DNA of 64,000 nucleotides from Anaeromyxobacter dehalogenans 2CP-C. Its GTDB lineage: Bacteria; Myxococcota; Myxococcia; Myxococcales; Anaeromyxobacteraceae. Each line of letters begins with the position of its first letter. Position 1 is the first letter of the stretch. The stretch lies in the NCBI RefSeq assembly GCF_000013385.1, contig NC_007760.1, positions 4,066,001 to 4,130,000 of the forward strand, read 5' to 3'. This document shows positions 41,383-51,731 of the stretch, in pieces. The position numbers were made by a program, and so were the translations under genes. Under the pieces are notes generated by a model, which worked only from the letters and a program-made list of their open reading frames with translations, was not told the DNA's origin and searched no databases.

Positions 41383-43068
41383 CTACTCCATCGGCCGCAT
41401 GAGGCGCACGATGTCGTTCTTGAACACGAACAGCATGAGCGTGAACAGCAGCACGATGCCGACGATGTTCGCGAGCTCGCGGGTCCGCACCGAGAGCGGC
41501 CGCCGCGTGACGCCCTCCAGCGCCGCCTGCGCGATGTGGCCGCCGTCGAGGACCGGGATGGGCAGCAGGTTCATCAGGCCGAGGTTCACGCTGATGAGCG
41601 CCATCTTGAACAGGAACGAGCCCCAGCCCTCCTCCGCCGCCTCGGAGGCGATGGAGAACAGCATGATGGGCCCGCCCACCGTCTTGAAGCTGATGTCGCC
41701 GGTGACGATGCGGACGATGCCGAGCACCGTCAGCCGCACCACCTCGTGGAGCTGCCGCCAGGCGAGCTGGAAGGCCTCCACCGCGCCGCGCGCGAGCGGC
41801 ACCTGCTCCGCCAGCAGCGCGATCGGATCCACCGCGTCGCGCTGATCCGGCTGGAAGCCGAGCACCAGGCGCTGCGCCGGCTCGCCGGTGATCTCGTCCC
41901 GGTAGGTCTCGTTCGCCGGCACGAGCGCCACCGTACGGCCGTCGGTCATCCCGAGCTGCACCGGCGTCCCCGCCTTCAGGAAGTCGCGCCCGAACGCGTT
42001 CACGTCCCGCAGGAAGGAGCGGACCGGCTTGCCGTTCACCGAGGCGATGGCGTCGCCGCGGCGCAGCCCCGCCTTCTCGGCCGGGCTGCCCGGGACCACC
42101 GTCGCGATGAACGTGGACACCGCCGGATCGGCCACCGCGAACGTCCGCTCGCCGGCGGCGCAGGTGGGCACCTGCGGGAGCGAGACGGCGCGGTGGTCGG
42201 CGAGCGCGACGCCCGGAAGCGTCCGCGGCGACTCCCGCACCACCTCGAGGTCGAGCGGGCCGCAGCGCGCCGCGGCCACGGCGTGCTCCAGATCGCCCGC
42301 GTGGCGCACCGGCTTCCCGCCGGCGGAGATCACGAGGTCGAAGGGCTCGAGCGGGCCGGCGAGGCCGGGCCGGACCGGCGCCACCACCGCGCTCGGGTAG
42401 GTCGGCGTCACGCCGATCACGCCGCGCCGGGTGGACTCGATGGGGTTCGACTCCTGCTCGCTCGCGGGCGTGATGGTGAGCGCCCGCTGCTCGCCGTCCC
42501 GCTCCACCCGGAACGTGAGCGGCTCGCCCGGGTGCGGCGACACGAGGTCGCGCAGGTCGGAGAAGTAGCGCACCGGGTCGGCGGGCTGCCCCGGCGCGGC
42601 CACGCTCAGGATGCGATCCCCGGGCTGCAGGCCGGCCTCCGCGGCGGGGGTCCCGGGCGCGACCGTGCCGACCACCGGGCCGGGCGCGGGCTGGCCGTTC
42701 TGGGCGAGCGCGAGCGCGACGTAGATGACGCCGGGGAAGATCAGGTTCGCCGCCGGGCCGGCCACCGCGATGAGCAGGCGCTTCCAGGGCCGCTGCTCCA
42801 GGAAGCCGCGGCCCGCGTCCTCCGGCGCCAGCGACTCGGACGGATCGTCGCCGGCCATCTTCACGTAGCCGCCCAGCGGCAGGAGCGCGATCCGGTACTC
42901 GGTCTCGCCGCGCTGCACCCCGAACAGCCGGGGCCCGAAGCCGATCGAGAAGCGGACGACCTTCACGCCCATCAGCTTCGCGACCACGAAGTGGCCCAGC
43001 TCGTGGACGAAGATGAGCCCCCCGAGGAGGAGGACGATGGATCCGATCTTCAGGAGGAGATCCGGCAT
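41383..43068 (-). CDS. rseP: RIP metalloprotease RseP
   Basis: The 561-aa inner-membrane site-2 protease carries HELGH near the N-terminus (GLIFVHELGHFVVAKLMGVK), the family blocks FGPRLFGVQRGETEYRIALL, PLGGYVKMAGDDP, and the third-helix motif NLLPIPVLDGGHIAQAALEG. Two PDZ regions are visible (about 125-200 and 310-370; PAEKAGLRRGDAIASVNGKP). An extra loop of about 60 residues between them includes a Cys pair (ARCGPL, PTCAAG). It cleaves anti-sigma factors in envelope stress in other bacteria. The A-rich leader just before the ATG (AAGTAAAAAAGA) is unusual for this genome. It follows dxr by 85 bp. Confidence 0.94.
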   Translation of the reverse strand: MPDLLLKIGSIVLLLGGLIFVHELGHFVVAKLMGVKVVRFSIGFGPRLFGVQRGETEYRIALLPLGGYVKMAGDDPSESLAPEDAGRGFLEQRPWKRLLIAVAGPAANLIFPGVIYVALALAQNGQPAPGPVVGTVAPGTPAAEAGLQPGDRILSVAAPGQPADPVRYFSDLRDLVSPHPGEPLTFRVERDGEQRALTITPASEQESNPIESTRRGVIGVTPTYPSAVVAPVRPGLAGPLEPFDLVISAGGKPVRHAGDLEHAVAAARCGPLDLEVVRESPRTLPGVALADHRAVSLPQVPTCAAGERTFAVADPAVSTFIATVVPGSPAEKAGLRRGDAIASVNGKPVRSFLRDVNAFGRDFLKAGTPVQLGMTDGRTVALVPANETYRDEITGEPAQRLVLGFQPDQRDAVDPIALLAEQVPLARGAVEAFQLAWRQLHEVVRLTVLGIVRIVTGDISFKTVGGPIMLFSIASEAAEEGWGSFLFKMALISVNLGLMNLLPIPVLDGGHIAQAALEGVTRRPLSVRTRELANIVGIVLLFTLMLFVFKNDIVRLMRPME

Positions 43069-43153
43069 TCTTTTTTACTTAGCACCGGGGAGGCGAAGAC
43101 GCTCGCCTGCCCCGTCGGCGGGGGAGTGGGCGGGGCGGATTGCCCCGCGCGTC

Positions 43154-44326
<1,173 letters not shown>

Positions 44327-44377
44327 GGGCTCCTCTCTACCACGCCGGCCGGCGTCGCGCCGCCGCGCCCCGGGCAC

Positions 44378-45223
44378 CTACCGGGACTGGAGGACGTGCG
44401 CGACCGCGTACACCCACGGAGACACGAACAGGAGCGCGTCGATGCGGTCGAGCAGGCCGCCGTGACCCGGGATGATCTTGCCCGAGTCCTTCACCCCCGC
44501 GGCGCGCTTCACCATCGACTCGGCCAGGTCGCCGAGCGGCCCGAGCACCGCGCCGCCGACGCCGATCAGCACGGCGTGGCCGGCCGTCAGGTCCGCGCCG
44601 AGCGCGGGCAGGAGCGCCCGGGTGACGAGCGCCCCGGCGATCGAGCCCACCGCGCCGCCCGCGAAGCCCTCCCAGGTCTTCTTGGGCGAGATGCGCTCGT
44701 ACATCTTGTGCTTCCCGAACGCGTGGCCGGCGAAGTAGGCGAACGTGTCGTTCCCCCAGGTCACCACGAACGCCAGGATCACCCACTCCACCCCGAAGCG
44801 CAGCCGCAGCGCGACCACCGAGGCGAGCAGGACGCCGCAGTACAGCCAGGAGAGCGACACCGCGGCGAGCGAGCGGGGGATCTCCTCGAGCGGCCCGCGG
44901 CGGAAGAGGTACAGCGTGAACAGCGCGACGGTGGCCCCGGCCAGCGCGAGCCAGGTCCAGCCCGGCATCAGCTCGCCGCCCTGGCCGAACGCGGCGGCGA
45001 GCGGGATCGCCCCGCCGACCGCGATCCCGAACGCCTCGGCGAGGCCCAGCCCCGCGAACATGAGGATGAGCTCGCTCGACGCCACCGCGCCGGCGCCGGC
45101 GGCGAGCAGCGCGAACGGCAGGCCGCCGAGGATGGTGATCCACACGGCCAGCGGGAACAGCACCACCGCGGACGCGACGCGCAGGCGCAGGTTCTGGCGG
45201 TTCTTCGGATCGAGGGCGCCCAT
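44378..45223 (-). CDS. cdsA: Phosphatidate cytidylyltransferase
   Basis: The 281-aa integral membrane enzyme makes CDP-diacylglycerol from phosphatidate and CTP. About eight membrane helices are visible. The family signature is in the C-terminal half: GNDTFAYFAGHAFGKHKMYE, RISPKKTWEGFAGGAVGSIA, then GPLGDLAESMVKRAAGVKDS, and GKIIPGHGGLLDRIDALLF. Its product feeds PgsA encoded about 20 kb left. The start ATG 45223 is 9 bp after the uppS stop. Confidence 0.95.
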   Translation of the reverse strand: MGALDPKNRQNLRLRVASAVVLFPLAVWITILGGLPFALLAAGAGAVASSELILMFAGLGLAEAFGIAVGGAIPLAAAFGQGGELMPGWTWLALAGATVALFTLYLFRRGPLEEIPRSLAAVSLSWLYCGVLLASVVALRLRFGVEWVILAFVVTWGNDTFAYFAGHAFGKHKMYERISPKKTWEGFAGGAVGSIAGALVTRALLPALGADLTAGHAVLIGVGGAVLGPLGDLAESMVKRAAGVKDSGKIIPGHGGLLDRIDALLFVSPWVYAVAHVLQSR

Positions 45224-45232
45224 CGCGGCCGG

Positions 45233-45988
45233 TCACCCGCGCTCGGGGCGCGCGACCTGGGCGCCGGTGAGGCCGAAGCGCCGCTGCCGGCGCTGGAAGT
45301 CCGCGATGGCCTCGAACAGCGCCGCGTCGCGGAAGTCGGGCCAGAGCACCTCGGAGAAGTACAGCTCGGCGTAGGCGCACTGCCACAGCAGGAAGTTGGA
45401 GATGCGGCGCTCGCCGCTGGTGCGCACCAGGAGATCCAGCTCGGGCAGCCCGCGCGTCCACAGCGCGGCCTCGAGGTCCTCGGCGTCCAGCGCCGTGCCG
45501 CGCGCGGCGGCGGCGGCGCGGGCCGCGTGGACGAGCTCCTGCCGCCCGCCGTACGAGAGCGCGAGCGTGAGCACCATCCGGTCGTTCGCGGCGGTCTCGG
45601 CGCGCGCGGCGTCGAGCCGCTCGCGCACGAAGTCCGGCAGCCGGTCCAGCTCGCCGATGGCGTTCAGGCGGATGCCGTTCTGCATCATCTCGGCGCGCTC
45701 GCTCTCGAGGTAGTCGGCGAGCAGCTGCATGAGCGCGCCGACCTCCTCGTCCGGGCGCGCCCAGTTCTCGGAGCTGAAGGCGTACAGCGTGAGCGCCTCG
45801 AGCCCGACCCGGCGTGCGGCCCGGGTCACGGCCCGGACGGCCTCCGAACCCTCCCGGTGACCGGCCACGCGCGGGAGGCCCCGGTTCTCGGCCCAGCGCC
45901 CGTTTCCGTCCATGATGATGGCGACGTGGCGCGGCAGGGGGCGTGCGCGCACGCGTGCCTCGAGCTGTTCGACCGTGGGGTCCGCCAT
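45233..45988 (-). CDS. uppS: Undecaprenyl diphosphate synthase
   Basis: The 251-aa cis-prenyltransferase makes the C55 carrier lipid for cell-wall synthesis. The signature is HVAIIMDGNGRWAENRGLPR, then VAGHREGSEAVRAVTRAARR, with the catalytic Asp in MDGNGRW. Later blocks are LTLYAFSSENWARPDEEV, LTLALSYGGRQELVHAAR, LDLLVRTSGERRISNFLLWQ and AYAELYFSEVLWPDF. It is the first gene of a leftward operon with cdsA, dxr, rseP, tsaB and perhaps the M50 gene. The operon's promoter should be within the 102-bp gap shared with the divergent kinase gene. Confidence 0.96.
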   Translation of the reverse strand: MADPTVEQLEARVRARPLPRHVAIIMDGNGRWAENRGLPRVAGHREGSEAVRAVTRAARRVGLEALTLYAFSSENWARPDEEVGALMQLLADYLESERAEMMQNGIRLNAIGELDRLPDFVRERLDAARAETAANDRMVLTLALSYGGRQELVHAARAAAAARGTALDAEDLEAALWTRGLPELDLLVRTSGERRISNFLLWQCAYAELYFSEVLWPDFRDAALFEAIADFQRRQRRFGLTGAQVARPERG

Positions 45989-46054
45989 CGCGCGCGCTTA
46001 TAGCACGGCGCGGCACAGGGGCGAGCCCGGACGGGCGGGGGGTCGGGACGCGGT

Positions 46055-46084
46055 TTGACCCCTGCGACGCCGGCCCCTTATGCT
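46055..46084 (+). promoter_or_regulatory. Predicted sigma-70-type promoter for kinase gene
   Basis: TTGACC (46,055-46,060) and TATGCT (46,079-46,084) are 18 bp apart. The expected transcription start, 6-8 bp after the -10 box, coincides with the GTG start codon at 46,091, so the mRNA may be leaderless. Confidence 0.6.
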
Positions 46085-46090
46085 CGATCG

Positions 46091-47146
46091 GTGCCCCCGC
46101 ACCGCGTCGGCTCGTACGAGATCGTCTCCGTCGTCGGACGCGGCGGCATCGGCACCGTCTACCGCGCGCGCCACCTGGAGACCGGCGAGCTGGCGGCGGT
46201 GAAGGTGCTCGGGCCGGCGCCGGCGGTGGACGCGACCGCCGCCCGGCGGCTGGCGCGCGAGTACGAGGTGCTGCGCACCCTCGATCATCCCAACGTGGTG
46301 CGCGTCTTCGACGCGGGGGTCACCGAGGGTTACTCGTACCTGGCCATGGAGCTGGTCGAGGGCCTCGACCTGCGCGCGTACCTGTCCCCTGCCCTCGACG
46401 CCGACACCTGCCTGGCCACCGACCCCGAGCCGTTCGCGCTGGACGCCATCACCGGCTCCACCGGAGAGCCCGGGCCGGACGCGATCCGCGCGCTCGCCGC
46501 CATGATGGACGAGCCCGAGACCGAGGAGGTGGGCGTGCTCGCGCCGCGCCCCGCCAGCGGCGACGACGAGGACCTGGCCGCCTGCGCGCGCATCGCGCCG
46601 CTCTCGGAGGAGCAGCGCGCCGCGCTGAACCGCCCCGTGCGCGTGGCGCGGATGCGCGGGGTGCTGGAGCAGGTGGTGGACGCGCTCGAGTACGTGCACG
46701 GCCGCGGCCTGGTGCACCGCGACCTGAAGCCGTCGAACGTGATGGTGGACGACACGCGGCGCGCGCGCCTCATGGACTTCGGGCTGGTGAAGCTGGAGGC
46801 GGAGCGCGACGTGGACGACGCGCTCACCCAGGCCGGGCGCATCGTCGGGACCTACCGCTACATGTCGCCGGAGCAGGCGCAGGGGCACCCGGTGGACGCG
46901 CGCAGCGACCTCTACAGCCTGGGGGTGATCCTGTACGAGCTGCTCGCGGGCGTGCCGCCGTTCTCGGCCCGCGACCCGGTGGCGCTGTGGCACGAGATCC
47001 TCGACCTGCCACCCCCGCCGTTCGCCGAGGTGAACCCGGGCGCGGACCCGGCGCTGGCGCGGCTCGCGCTGCGGCTGCTGGAGAAGGAGCCGGCGCGGCG
47101 GCCGCAGTCGGCGGCCGAGGTGCGGCGGGCGCTCGCCGCGCGGTGA
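46091..47146 (+). CDS. Ser/Thr protein kinase with internal insertion
   Basis: The 351-aa cytoplasmic protein is a Hanks-type kinase. The Gly loop is VVGRGGIGTVYRARHLETGE, the ATP-binding Lys is in LAAVKVLGPA, the catalytic loop is GLVHRDLKPSNVMVDDTR, the metal motif is MDFGLVKL, and the activation segment ends GTYRYMSPEQAQGHPVDARS. About 85 acidic, low-complexity residues (about 105-190) are inserted between the hinge region and helix E. No membrane helix or sensor domain follows, so the protein is just the catalytic domain. It is divergent from uppS. The start may be leaderless GTG 46091. Confidence 0.9.
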   Translation: MPPHRVGSYEIVSVVGRGGIGTVYRARHLETGELAAVKVLGPAPAVDATAARRLAREYEVLRTLDHPNVVRVFDAGVTEGYSYLAMELVEGLDLRAYLSPALDADTCLATDPEPFALDAITGSTGEPGPDAIRALAAMMDEPETEEVGVLAPRPASGDDEDLAACARIAPLSEEQRAALNRPVRVARMRGVLEQVVDALEYVHGRGLVHRDLKPSNVMVDDTRRARLMDFGLVKLEAERDVDDALTQAGRIVGTYRYMSPEQAQGHPVDARSDLYSLGVILYELLAGVPPFSARDPVALWHEILDLPPPPFAEVNPGADPALARLALRLLEKEPARRPQSAAEVRRALAAR

Positions 47147-47184
47147 GCGCTCGCTGACGGACGCGCGCGGTACCTTCCCCGGCG

Positions 47185-47862
47185 ATGTCGGACCTTCCCC
47201 AGGGCGCGCTCGGCTACCACGCCGTGGTCACCGAGTACTTCCTCGGCCTGCGCGGGAGCGGGCTGCTCGTGTCGCCGCTCGACGAGGAGCTGATCGCCCG
47301 GTGGGAGCGGCTCGGGGTGCCGGTGGCGGTGGTGTGCCGCGGGCTGCGCCGGGGGCTCGAGGACGCGACCGCGCGCCGCGCGCCGGGCGCCTCGCCGCCG
47401 CGCTCCATCCGCGCGCTCCGCTTCGCCGTCGAGGACGAGTGGCGCGCGTACCAGGGCGGGCGCGTGGGCGACGCGCCGGCGCCGCCCGGGGAGGCCGTCG
47501 CCGCCGAGGCGCGCCTCCGCGCGGCGCGCGAGCTGGTGGCCGGCGCCGGCCGCGAGGCGGACGAGGCGCAGCGCGAGGGCTACCGCGCCGCCTGGCGCGC
47601 GCTCGCGGCGGCCGAGGCGCACGAGGGCTCGCCGCTCGAGCGGGTGGAGGCGGCGCTGGCCGCGGCCGACGCGCGCATCCTCCACGCCTGGCTCGCCACC
47701 CTCCCCCGCGCCGAGCGGGCCGCGCTCGGGCCGCGCATCCGGCTGCTGGCGGGGCCGCGGTCCCGCGGCGCGAGCCGGCGCGCGCACCGCGAGGCGCTCC
47801 GGGTCCACCTCTCCGATCTGGCCCGGAGGGCGGGGCTCACCTGCCTCCGAGGTTCGGTGTAG
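47185..47862 (+). CDS. Hypothetical protein, possible replication-initiation partner
   Basis: The 225-aa protein begins MSDLPQGALGYHAVVTEYFL and has an N-terminal block LVSPLDEELIARWERLGVPV, then AVVCRGLRRGLEDATARR. A central Ala/Glu/Arg-rich helical part and a C-terminal LPRAERAALGPRIRLLAGPR follow. I recognise no named family. It lies 12 bp before the DnaC-like gene on the same strand, so it may be the partner that delivers or binds that ATPase, as DnaD-like proteins do. This is inference from position. Confidence 0.7.
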   Translation: MSDLPQGALGYHAVVTEYFLGLRGSGLLVSPLDEELIARWERLGVPVAVVCRGLRRGLEDATARRAPGASPPRSIRALRFAVEDEWRAYQGGRVGDAPAPPGEAVAAEARLRAARELVAGAGREADEAQREGYRAAWRALAAAEAHEGSPLERVEAALAAADARILHAWLATLPRAERAALGPRIRLLAGPRSRGASRRAHREALRVHLSDLARRAGLTCLRGSV

Positions 47863-47874
47863 ACTCCCGCGCCC

Positions 47875-48768
47875 ATGCCGGATCCCCTCGACAAAGCCAG
47901 CGCCAGCGCCTGCGCCGACTGCGGCGGCACCGGCTACGTCGTCGAGCAGATCCTCGGCGCGACCGCCCGCGCGCGCCGCTGCGCCTGCCAGGCGAGCTGC
48001 CCGCGCTGCGAGGAGACCGGCTACGTGCTGGTGCCGCAGGGCGGCTCGACCGTGGCGCAGGTGTGCAGCTGCCGGCACCTCGACGAGCGCATCGCGGTGT
48101 TCAACCAGATCGCGATCCCGGCGGCGGTGGCGAAGGCGTCGTTCGAGACCTTCAAGAGCTGGTCGCCCGACCACGCCCGCGCCCGGGCGGTCGCGGAGGA
48201 CTTCGCGCGCAAGTTCCGGCGCGACGCGCCCACCAAGGGCTACCTGCTCTACGGCCGGCCCGGCGCCGGCAAGACCCACCTGCTCGTCGCCACGCTGCGC
48301 TGGCTCGCGCTCGAGAAGGGCGTTTCCGGGCGGTACGTGGAGTTCATGCTGCTGCTCTCGGAGATCAAGGCCGGCTTCGACGCGAACCGCAGCCACATGG
48401 ACATCCTGCGGCCGCTGCTCTCGGTGCCGGTGCTCGCCATCGACGAGCTGGGCAAGGAGCGCGGCACCGAGTGGGAGCGCTCCATGCTGGACGAGCTCAT
48501 CAGCCGGCGGTTCAACTCCGGCCTCGCCACGCTCTTCGCCACCAACTACTTCCTGCGCCCGGACGAGAACCCGGTGCGCGAGGAGCCCGGCAAGCACGTG
48601 CGGACCGCGTCCCCCGAGTGGCGGCGCGACGCGGAGGCGATCACGCTCTCCCAGCGCGTGGGCGACCGCATCTACTCCCGGCTGAACGAGATGTGCACGT
48701 TCGTGAAGCTCGACCCCGGCCACGACCTGCGCAAGGACCGCGCCGGCTCCGGCGGCTTCTGGGGCTGA
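47875..48768 (+). CDS. DnaC/IstB-like AAA+ ATPase with zinc-binding N-terminus
   Basis: The 297-aa protein begins with a zinc-ribbon-like region holding [32 protein letters not shown], and [11 protein letters not shown]. The AAA+ domain follows: Walker A in [20 protein letters not shown], Walker B in [20 protein letters not shown], sensor-1 in [17 protein letters not shown], and an arginine-finger region near [13 protein letters not shown]. It resembles DnaC/DnaI helicase loaders and IstB. No transposase is adjacent, so a helicase-loader role is more likely than IS-related. The C-terminus is short and charged. Confidence 0.87.
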   Translation: MPDPLDKASASACADCGGTGYVVEQILGATARARRCACQASCPRCEETGYVLVPQGGSTVAQVCSCRHLDERIAVFNQIAIPAAVAKASFETFKSWSPDHARARAVAEDFARKFRRDAPTKGYLLYGRPGAGKTHLLVATLRWLALEKGVSGRYVEFMLLLSEIKAGFDANRSHMDILRPLLSVPVLAIDELGKERGTEWERSMLDELISRRFNSGLATLFATNYFLRPDENPVREEPGKHVRTASPEWRRDAEAITLSQRVGDRIYSRLNEMCTFVKLDPGHDLRKDRAGSGGFWG

Positions 48769-48778
48769 GCCCCGCGCG

Positions 48779-49942
48779 TCACCCGACGAGCTGCTCGTGC
48801 AGCCGGCGGGCGGCGTCCTTCAGGACCGCGGCGTCGCAGTAGGCCGTCACCCGCAGCGGCGAGGTGAACAGCGCCCGCGGCCGCGCGCCCAGCTCCGCCA
48901 GCGTCGCGGTCACCGCGCGCAGCACCCGGTGGCCGGCCGAGATCCCGGTCCCCACCACCGACACCGCGCCGATGGCCTCGTCCTCGGCGGCGAGCCCCGG
49001 CACCTCGGCGGCGAGCTGCGCCCGCAGCACCGGCCAGTCGTGCACGTTCTCGAGGTCGAGCGCCACGCCGGCGCGCTCCCCCGGCACCGCGATCTCCAGC
49101 GCCACCGCGCCGTGCCGCTCCAGGATCGCGAGCACGTCGCCGAGCCGCGCCGCCGGAAAGCCCAGCAGCGCGAGCCCCTTCTGCATCGCGACCCCGGCGA
49201 TCCGCTCCGGGTGCGCGCCGCCCTTCACCACGGTCTCCTCGGGGCCGCCGAAGGTGGAGCGGGCGTGGATGGCGATGCCCCGCTCCTTCGCGAACTCCAC
49301 CGCCTGCGCGTTCAGCACCTTCGCGCCCGCCGCGGCCAGCTCCTGCATCTCCTCGTAGGAGAGCGCCTCGAGGCGCGCGGCCGAGGGGACGACCCGCGGG
49401 TCGGCGGTGAACACGCCGGCCACGTCGGAGTAGATCTCGCAGTCGGCGCCGAGCGCCGCCGCGAGCGCCACCGCGGTGGTGTCCGACCCGCCGCGGCCGA
49501 GCGTGGTGACCTCCTTGCGCGTGGACACGCCCTGGTAGCCGGCCACGATCACCACCTTCCCCTTCGCCAGCTCCTCCTGCACGCGGAACGCGCGCACCTC
49601 GAGGATGCGGGCGGCGGAGTGGCTGTCGGTGGTGATGATCCCCGACTGGCTGCCGGTGAAGCTGATCGCCGGGACGCCCAGGTCGTTGAGCGCCATGGAG
49701 AGCAGCGCCATCGAGATGCGCTCGCCGGCGCTGAGCAGCATGTCCAGCTCGCGGCGGGCCGGGGCGGGCGAGATCTGCTTCGCGAGCGAGAGCAGGTCGT
49801 CGGTGGTGTCGCCCATGGCGGAGACCACCACGCACACGTCCTTCCCGGCGCGGCGCGCGGCGGCGACCTTCTCCGCCACCTTGCGCATCTTCTCGACGGT
49901 CCCGACCGACGAGCCGCCGTACTTCTGGACCACCACGGGCAT
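48779..49942 (-). CDS. lysC: Aspartate kinase
   Basis: The 387-aa enzyme phosphorylates aspartate, the first step to lysine, threonine and methionine. Residues 1-240 are the kinase domain: [100 protein letters not shown]. Two ACT domains follow (about 260-387) and probably mediate feedback inhibition. ATG 49942 gives the canonical N-terminus. It converges with the DnaC-like gene. Confidence 0.95.
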   Translation of the reverse strand: MPVVVQKYGGSSVGTVEKMRKVAEKVAAARRAGKDVCVVVSAMGDTTDDLLSLAKQISPAPARRELDMLLSAGERISMALLSMALNDLGVPAISFTGSQSGIITTDSHSAARILEVRAFRVQEELAKGKVVIVAGYQGVSTRKEVTTLGRGGSDTTAVALAAALGADCEIYSDVAGVFTADPRVVPSAARLEALSYEEMQELAAAGAKVLNAQAVEFAKERGIAIHARSTFGGPEETVVKGGAHPERIAGVAMQKGLALLGFPAARLGDVLAILERHGAVALEIAVPGERAGVALDLENVHDWPVLRAQLAAEVPGLAAEDEAIGAVSVVGTGISAGHRVLRAVTATLAELGARPRALFTSPLRVTAYCDAAVLKDAARRLHEQLVG

Positions 49943-50062
49943 TGGGGCACCTCCGGCGCGCGGAGGATGCCGCGACGCGGGGTCGCGGGCAAGTGCGCGC
50001 GCCGCGCCGCACGGCCCTTCGCGCCGCTCGCCACCGCCCGGGCCCTGTGGCACGTTGCCCGG

Positions 50063-50680
50063 GTGTCCCGCCGTGCCCTCCTCCTGCTCGCGCTCGTGCT
50101 CGCCGTGCTCGCCGGCGCCATCGCGCTCATCGCCACCACCGGCGTGCGCCTGCGCGGCCGCGAGCGGGCGGCCGGCGGCACGCGCGGCGGGGCGGTGGTG
50201 GGCGTCGCGCCGGGCCAGGTGATCGCGATCGACGTCTCGGCCGGCGGGCGTGCCGTCCGCGTGGTCCGGCGCGGCGGCGGGTGGGCGCGCGCCGGGGACG
50301 GGGCGGCGGTGGATCAGGCCGCGGTCGCCGACCTGCTCGAGTCGGCGGCGGCGCTCCGGCGGCGCGCCACGCTGGGCGGCTCCGGCGAGGAGGGCGGCGT
50401 GTTCGACCCGTACGGCCTGGCCGCGCCGCGCGCCCGGCTGGAGCTGGCGCTCGAGGGCGGCGGGGCGGCGCGGCTGGAGCTGGGCGCCGGCACGGGCGCC
50501 GACGGCGCCGCCTTCGTGCGGGCGCCGGACGGGCAGGTGGTGGCGGTGGCCGCCGACGCGGCGACGCGCGTGGAGGCGGCGATCGGGCGGCTGCTCGCGC
50601 CCGAGGGGGCTCCCCCGGCGGCGCCGGCGCCCGGACCGGCGCCAGGGCCCACAGCGGAACCCCGTCCCTTCCGAGGTTGA
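50063..50680 (+). CDS. DUF4340-like membrane-anchored protein
   Basis: The 205-aa protein starts at GTG 50063. A single N-terminal helix ([20 protein letters not shown]) is followed by a beta-rich domain with [58 protein letters not shown], and AARLELGAG. The order and the PYGL..P....L element fit DUF4340, found in gliding and export-associated operons, but here it stands alone. A Pro-rich tail ends it. Its stop codon overlaps the rpoZ -35 box. Confidence 0.65.
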   Translation: MSRRALLLLALVLAVLAGAIALIATTGVRLRGRERAAGGTRGGAVVGVAPGQVIAIDVSAGGRAVRVVRRGGGWARAGDGAAVDQAAVADLLESAAALRRRATLGGSGEEGGVFDPYGLAAPRARLELALEGGGAARLELGAGTGADGAAFVRAPDGQVVAVAADAATRVEAAIGRLLAPEGAPPAAPAPGPAPGPTAEPRPFRG

Positions 50681-50705
50681 CCCGCCCTCCCCGTCCGCTT
50701 ATGTT
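50677..50705 (+). promoter_or_regulatory. Predicted sigma-70-type promoter of rpoZ
   Basis: TTGACC (50,677-50,682) and TATGTT (50,700-50,705) have a 17-bp spacer and lie 32 bp before the rpoZ ATG. The -35 box overlaps the stop codon of the upstream gene. Confidence 0.65.
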
Positions 50706-50737
50706 CCGCCCTTCGCGCCGGACCGAAGGAGAAGAAG

Positions 50738-51004
50738 ATGGCTCGCGTCACCGTCGAAGACTGCCTCCCCATGGTGGACAACCGCTTCGCGCTCGTGCTG
50801 CTCGCGACCAAGCGGACCCGCCAGCTCATGGCCGGCGCCCGCCCGCTGCAGGCGGCGAGCAAGAACAAGCCGCCGGTCCTGGCGCTGCGCGAGATCGCCA
50901 CGGGCAAGGTCCGCTTCGACCGCTCGGTGCGCGACGCCCTCTCCGGCAAGTTCGACAAGGAGAAGGTCAACATCCCGGCCGGCCAGACGCGGACGCTGCG
51001 CTAG
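50738..51004 (+). CDS. rpoZ: RNA polymerase omega subunit
   Basis: The 88-aa protein is the omega subunit, which supports assembly of RNA polymerase around beta-prime. It begins [20 protein letters not shown], then [17 protein letters not shown], the family signature (ARVTVEDC, NRFxLVxLAxKRaRQL). [17 protein letters not shown] completes the conserved core. AAGGAG lies 7 bp upstream of the ATG. No gmk or spoT neighbours it here. Confidence 0.96.
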   Translation: MARVTVEDCLPMVDNRFALVLLATKRTRQLMAGARPLQAASKNKPPVLALREIATGKVRFDRSVRDALSGKFDKEKVNIPAGQTRTLR

Positions 51005-51029
51005 CGCGATCGCCGCCGCAGGACTCCGA

Positions 51030-51054
51030 GGGCGCGCCTGGCGGCGCGCCCTTT
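51030..51054 (+). terminator. rpoZ terminator hairpin
   Basis: GGGCGCGCC-TGGC-GGCGCGCCC forms a perfect 9-bp stem followed by TTTCG, 26 bp past the rpoZ stop. It lies between convergent genes and may serve both, although the T tract is on the plus strand. Confidence 0.7.
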
Positions 51055-51059
51055 CGCGT

Positions 51060-51731
51060 TCACTGGAGCGTGCGCGTCCCCAGGTAGCCGAGCTTCTCGC
51101 CGCCGCCGAGCCGGTACGAGCGGCGCAGCTCGCGCAGCAGGCCGTCCACGTCGGCCTCCTCCACGTAGCGCCCCTCCAGCCAGCGCGCGTACCCGCCGCC
51201 CAGCCGGTTCGCCTCGCGGTACCGGTGCAGCTCCTCCGCGCCGAGGTGGGCGTGGTACGCGACGCGCTCGAACAGCCGGCTGCGCAGCGCCGGGCTCATG
51301 CGTCGCAGCCCGCGCCGCCACAGGTGCAGCACCAGCAGCGCGAACTTGTCCACCTCCGCCTGCACCTCGAGCTCGAGCAGCGACACCGGCCGGCCCGCGG
51401 CGGCGCGCGTCGCGAGGTAGACGAAGTGCGAGACGCCCTCGGCCGCGCAGGCGAGCCGCCCGAGCGCGCCGCGCGCGGTGAGGCGCGGGCGCGGATCGTG
51501 CGGGTCCGCGTCGGCGGCGGCCCGCATCACCTCGTCGGCGAGGTACAGGCCGAGCGCGACGCCGTCCTGCTCCTCGATCACCAGCAGCTCCTCCGGCGCC
51601 CGCGGGGCGCGCCCGGCCGCGCGCGCCGCCGCCTCGCCCATCACGAACGCGTGCACCCGCGGCGCCTCCACGCCGTAGATGGCCTCGAGCTCGTCCTGCA
51701 GGAACGCGAGCGTCGCGTCGGCGCGGCCCAT
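51060..51731 (-). CDS. Hypothetical protein (223 aa), coupled
   Basis: The protein begins MGRADATLAFLQDELEAIYG and is largely helical: LLVIEEQDGVALGLYLADEV, RGALGRLACAAEGVSHFVYL, ELEVQAEVDKFALLVLHLWR, RSRLFERVAYHAHLGAEELH. Conserved-looking acidic and His residues (EEQDG, HF, EVQAEVDKF, YHAH) could bind metal, but I recognise no family. Its ATG shares one base with the stop of the upstream gene (TGATG), so the two are translationally coupled and probably act together. Confidence 0.72.
   Translation of the reverse strand: MGRADATLAFLQDELEAIYGVEAPRVHAFVMGEAAARAAGRAPRAPEELLVIEEQDGVALGLYLADEVMRAAADADPHDPRPRLTARGALGRLACAAEGVSHFVYLATRAAAGRPVSLLELEVQAEVDKFALLVLHLWRRGLRRMSPALRSRLFERVAYHAHLGAEELHRYREANRLGGGYARWLEGRYVEEADVDGLLRELRRSYRLGGGEKLGYLGTRTLQ

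Noticed and set aside
43069-43153. Terminator between dxr and rseP
   Set aside because: The A-run reads as A, not T, in the direction of transcription and sits directly before the rseP ATG, so it belongs to the leader, not to a terminator of dxr.
47875-48768. IstB transposition helper ATPase
   Set aside because: No transposase or terminal repeats flank it; the zinc-ribbon N-terminus and core location fit a DnaC-like helicase loader better.
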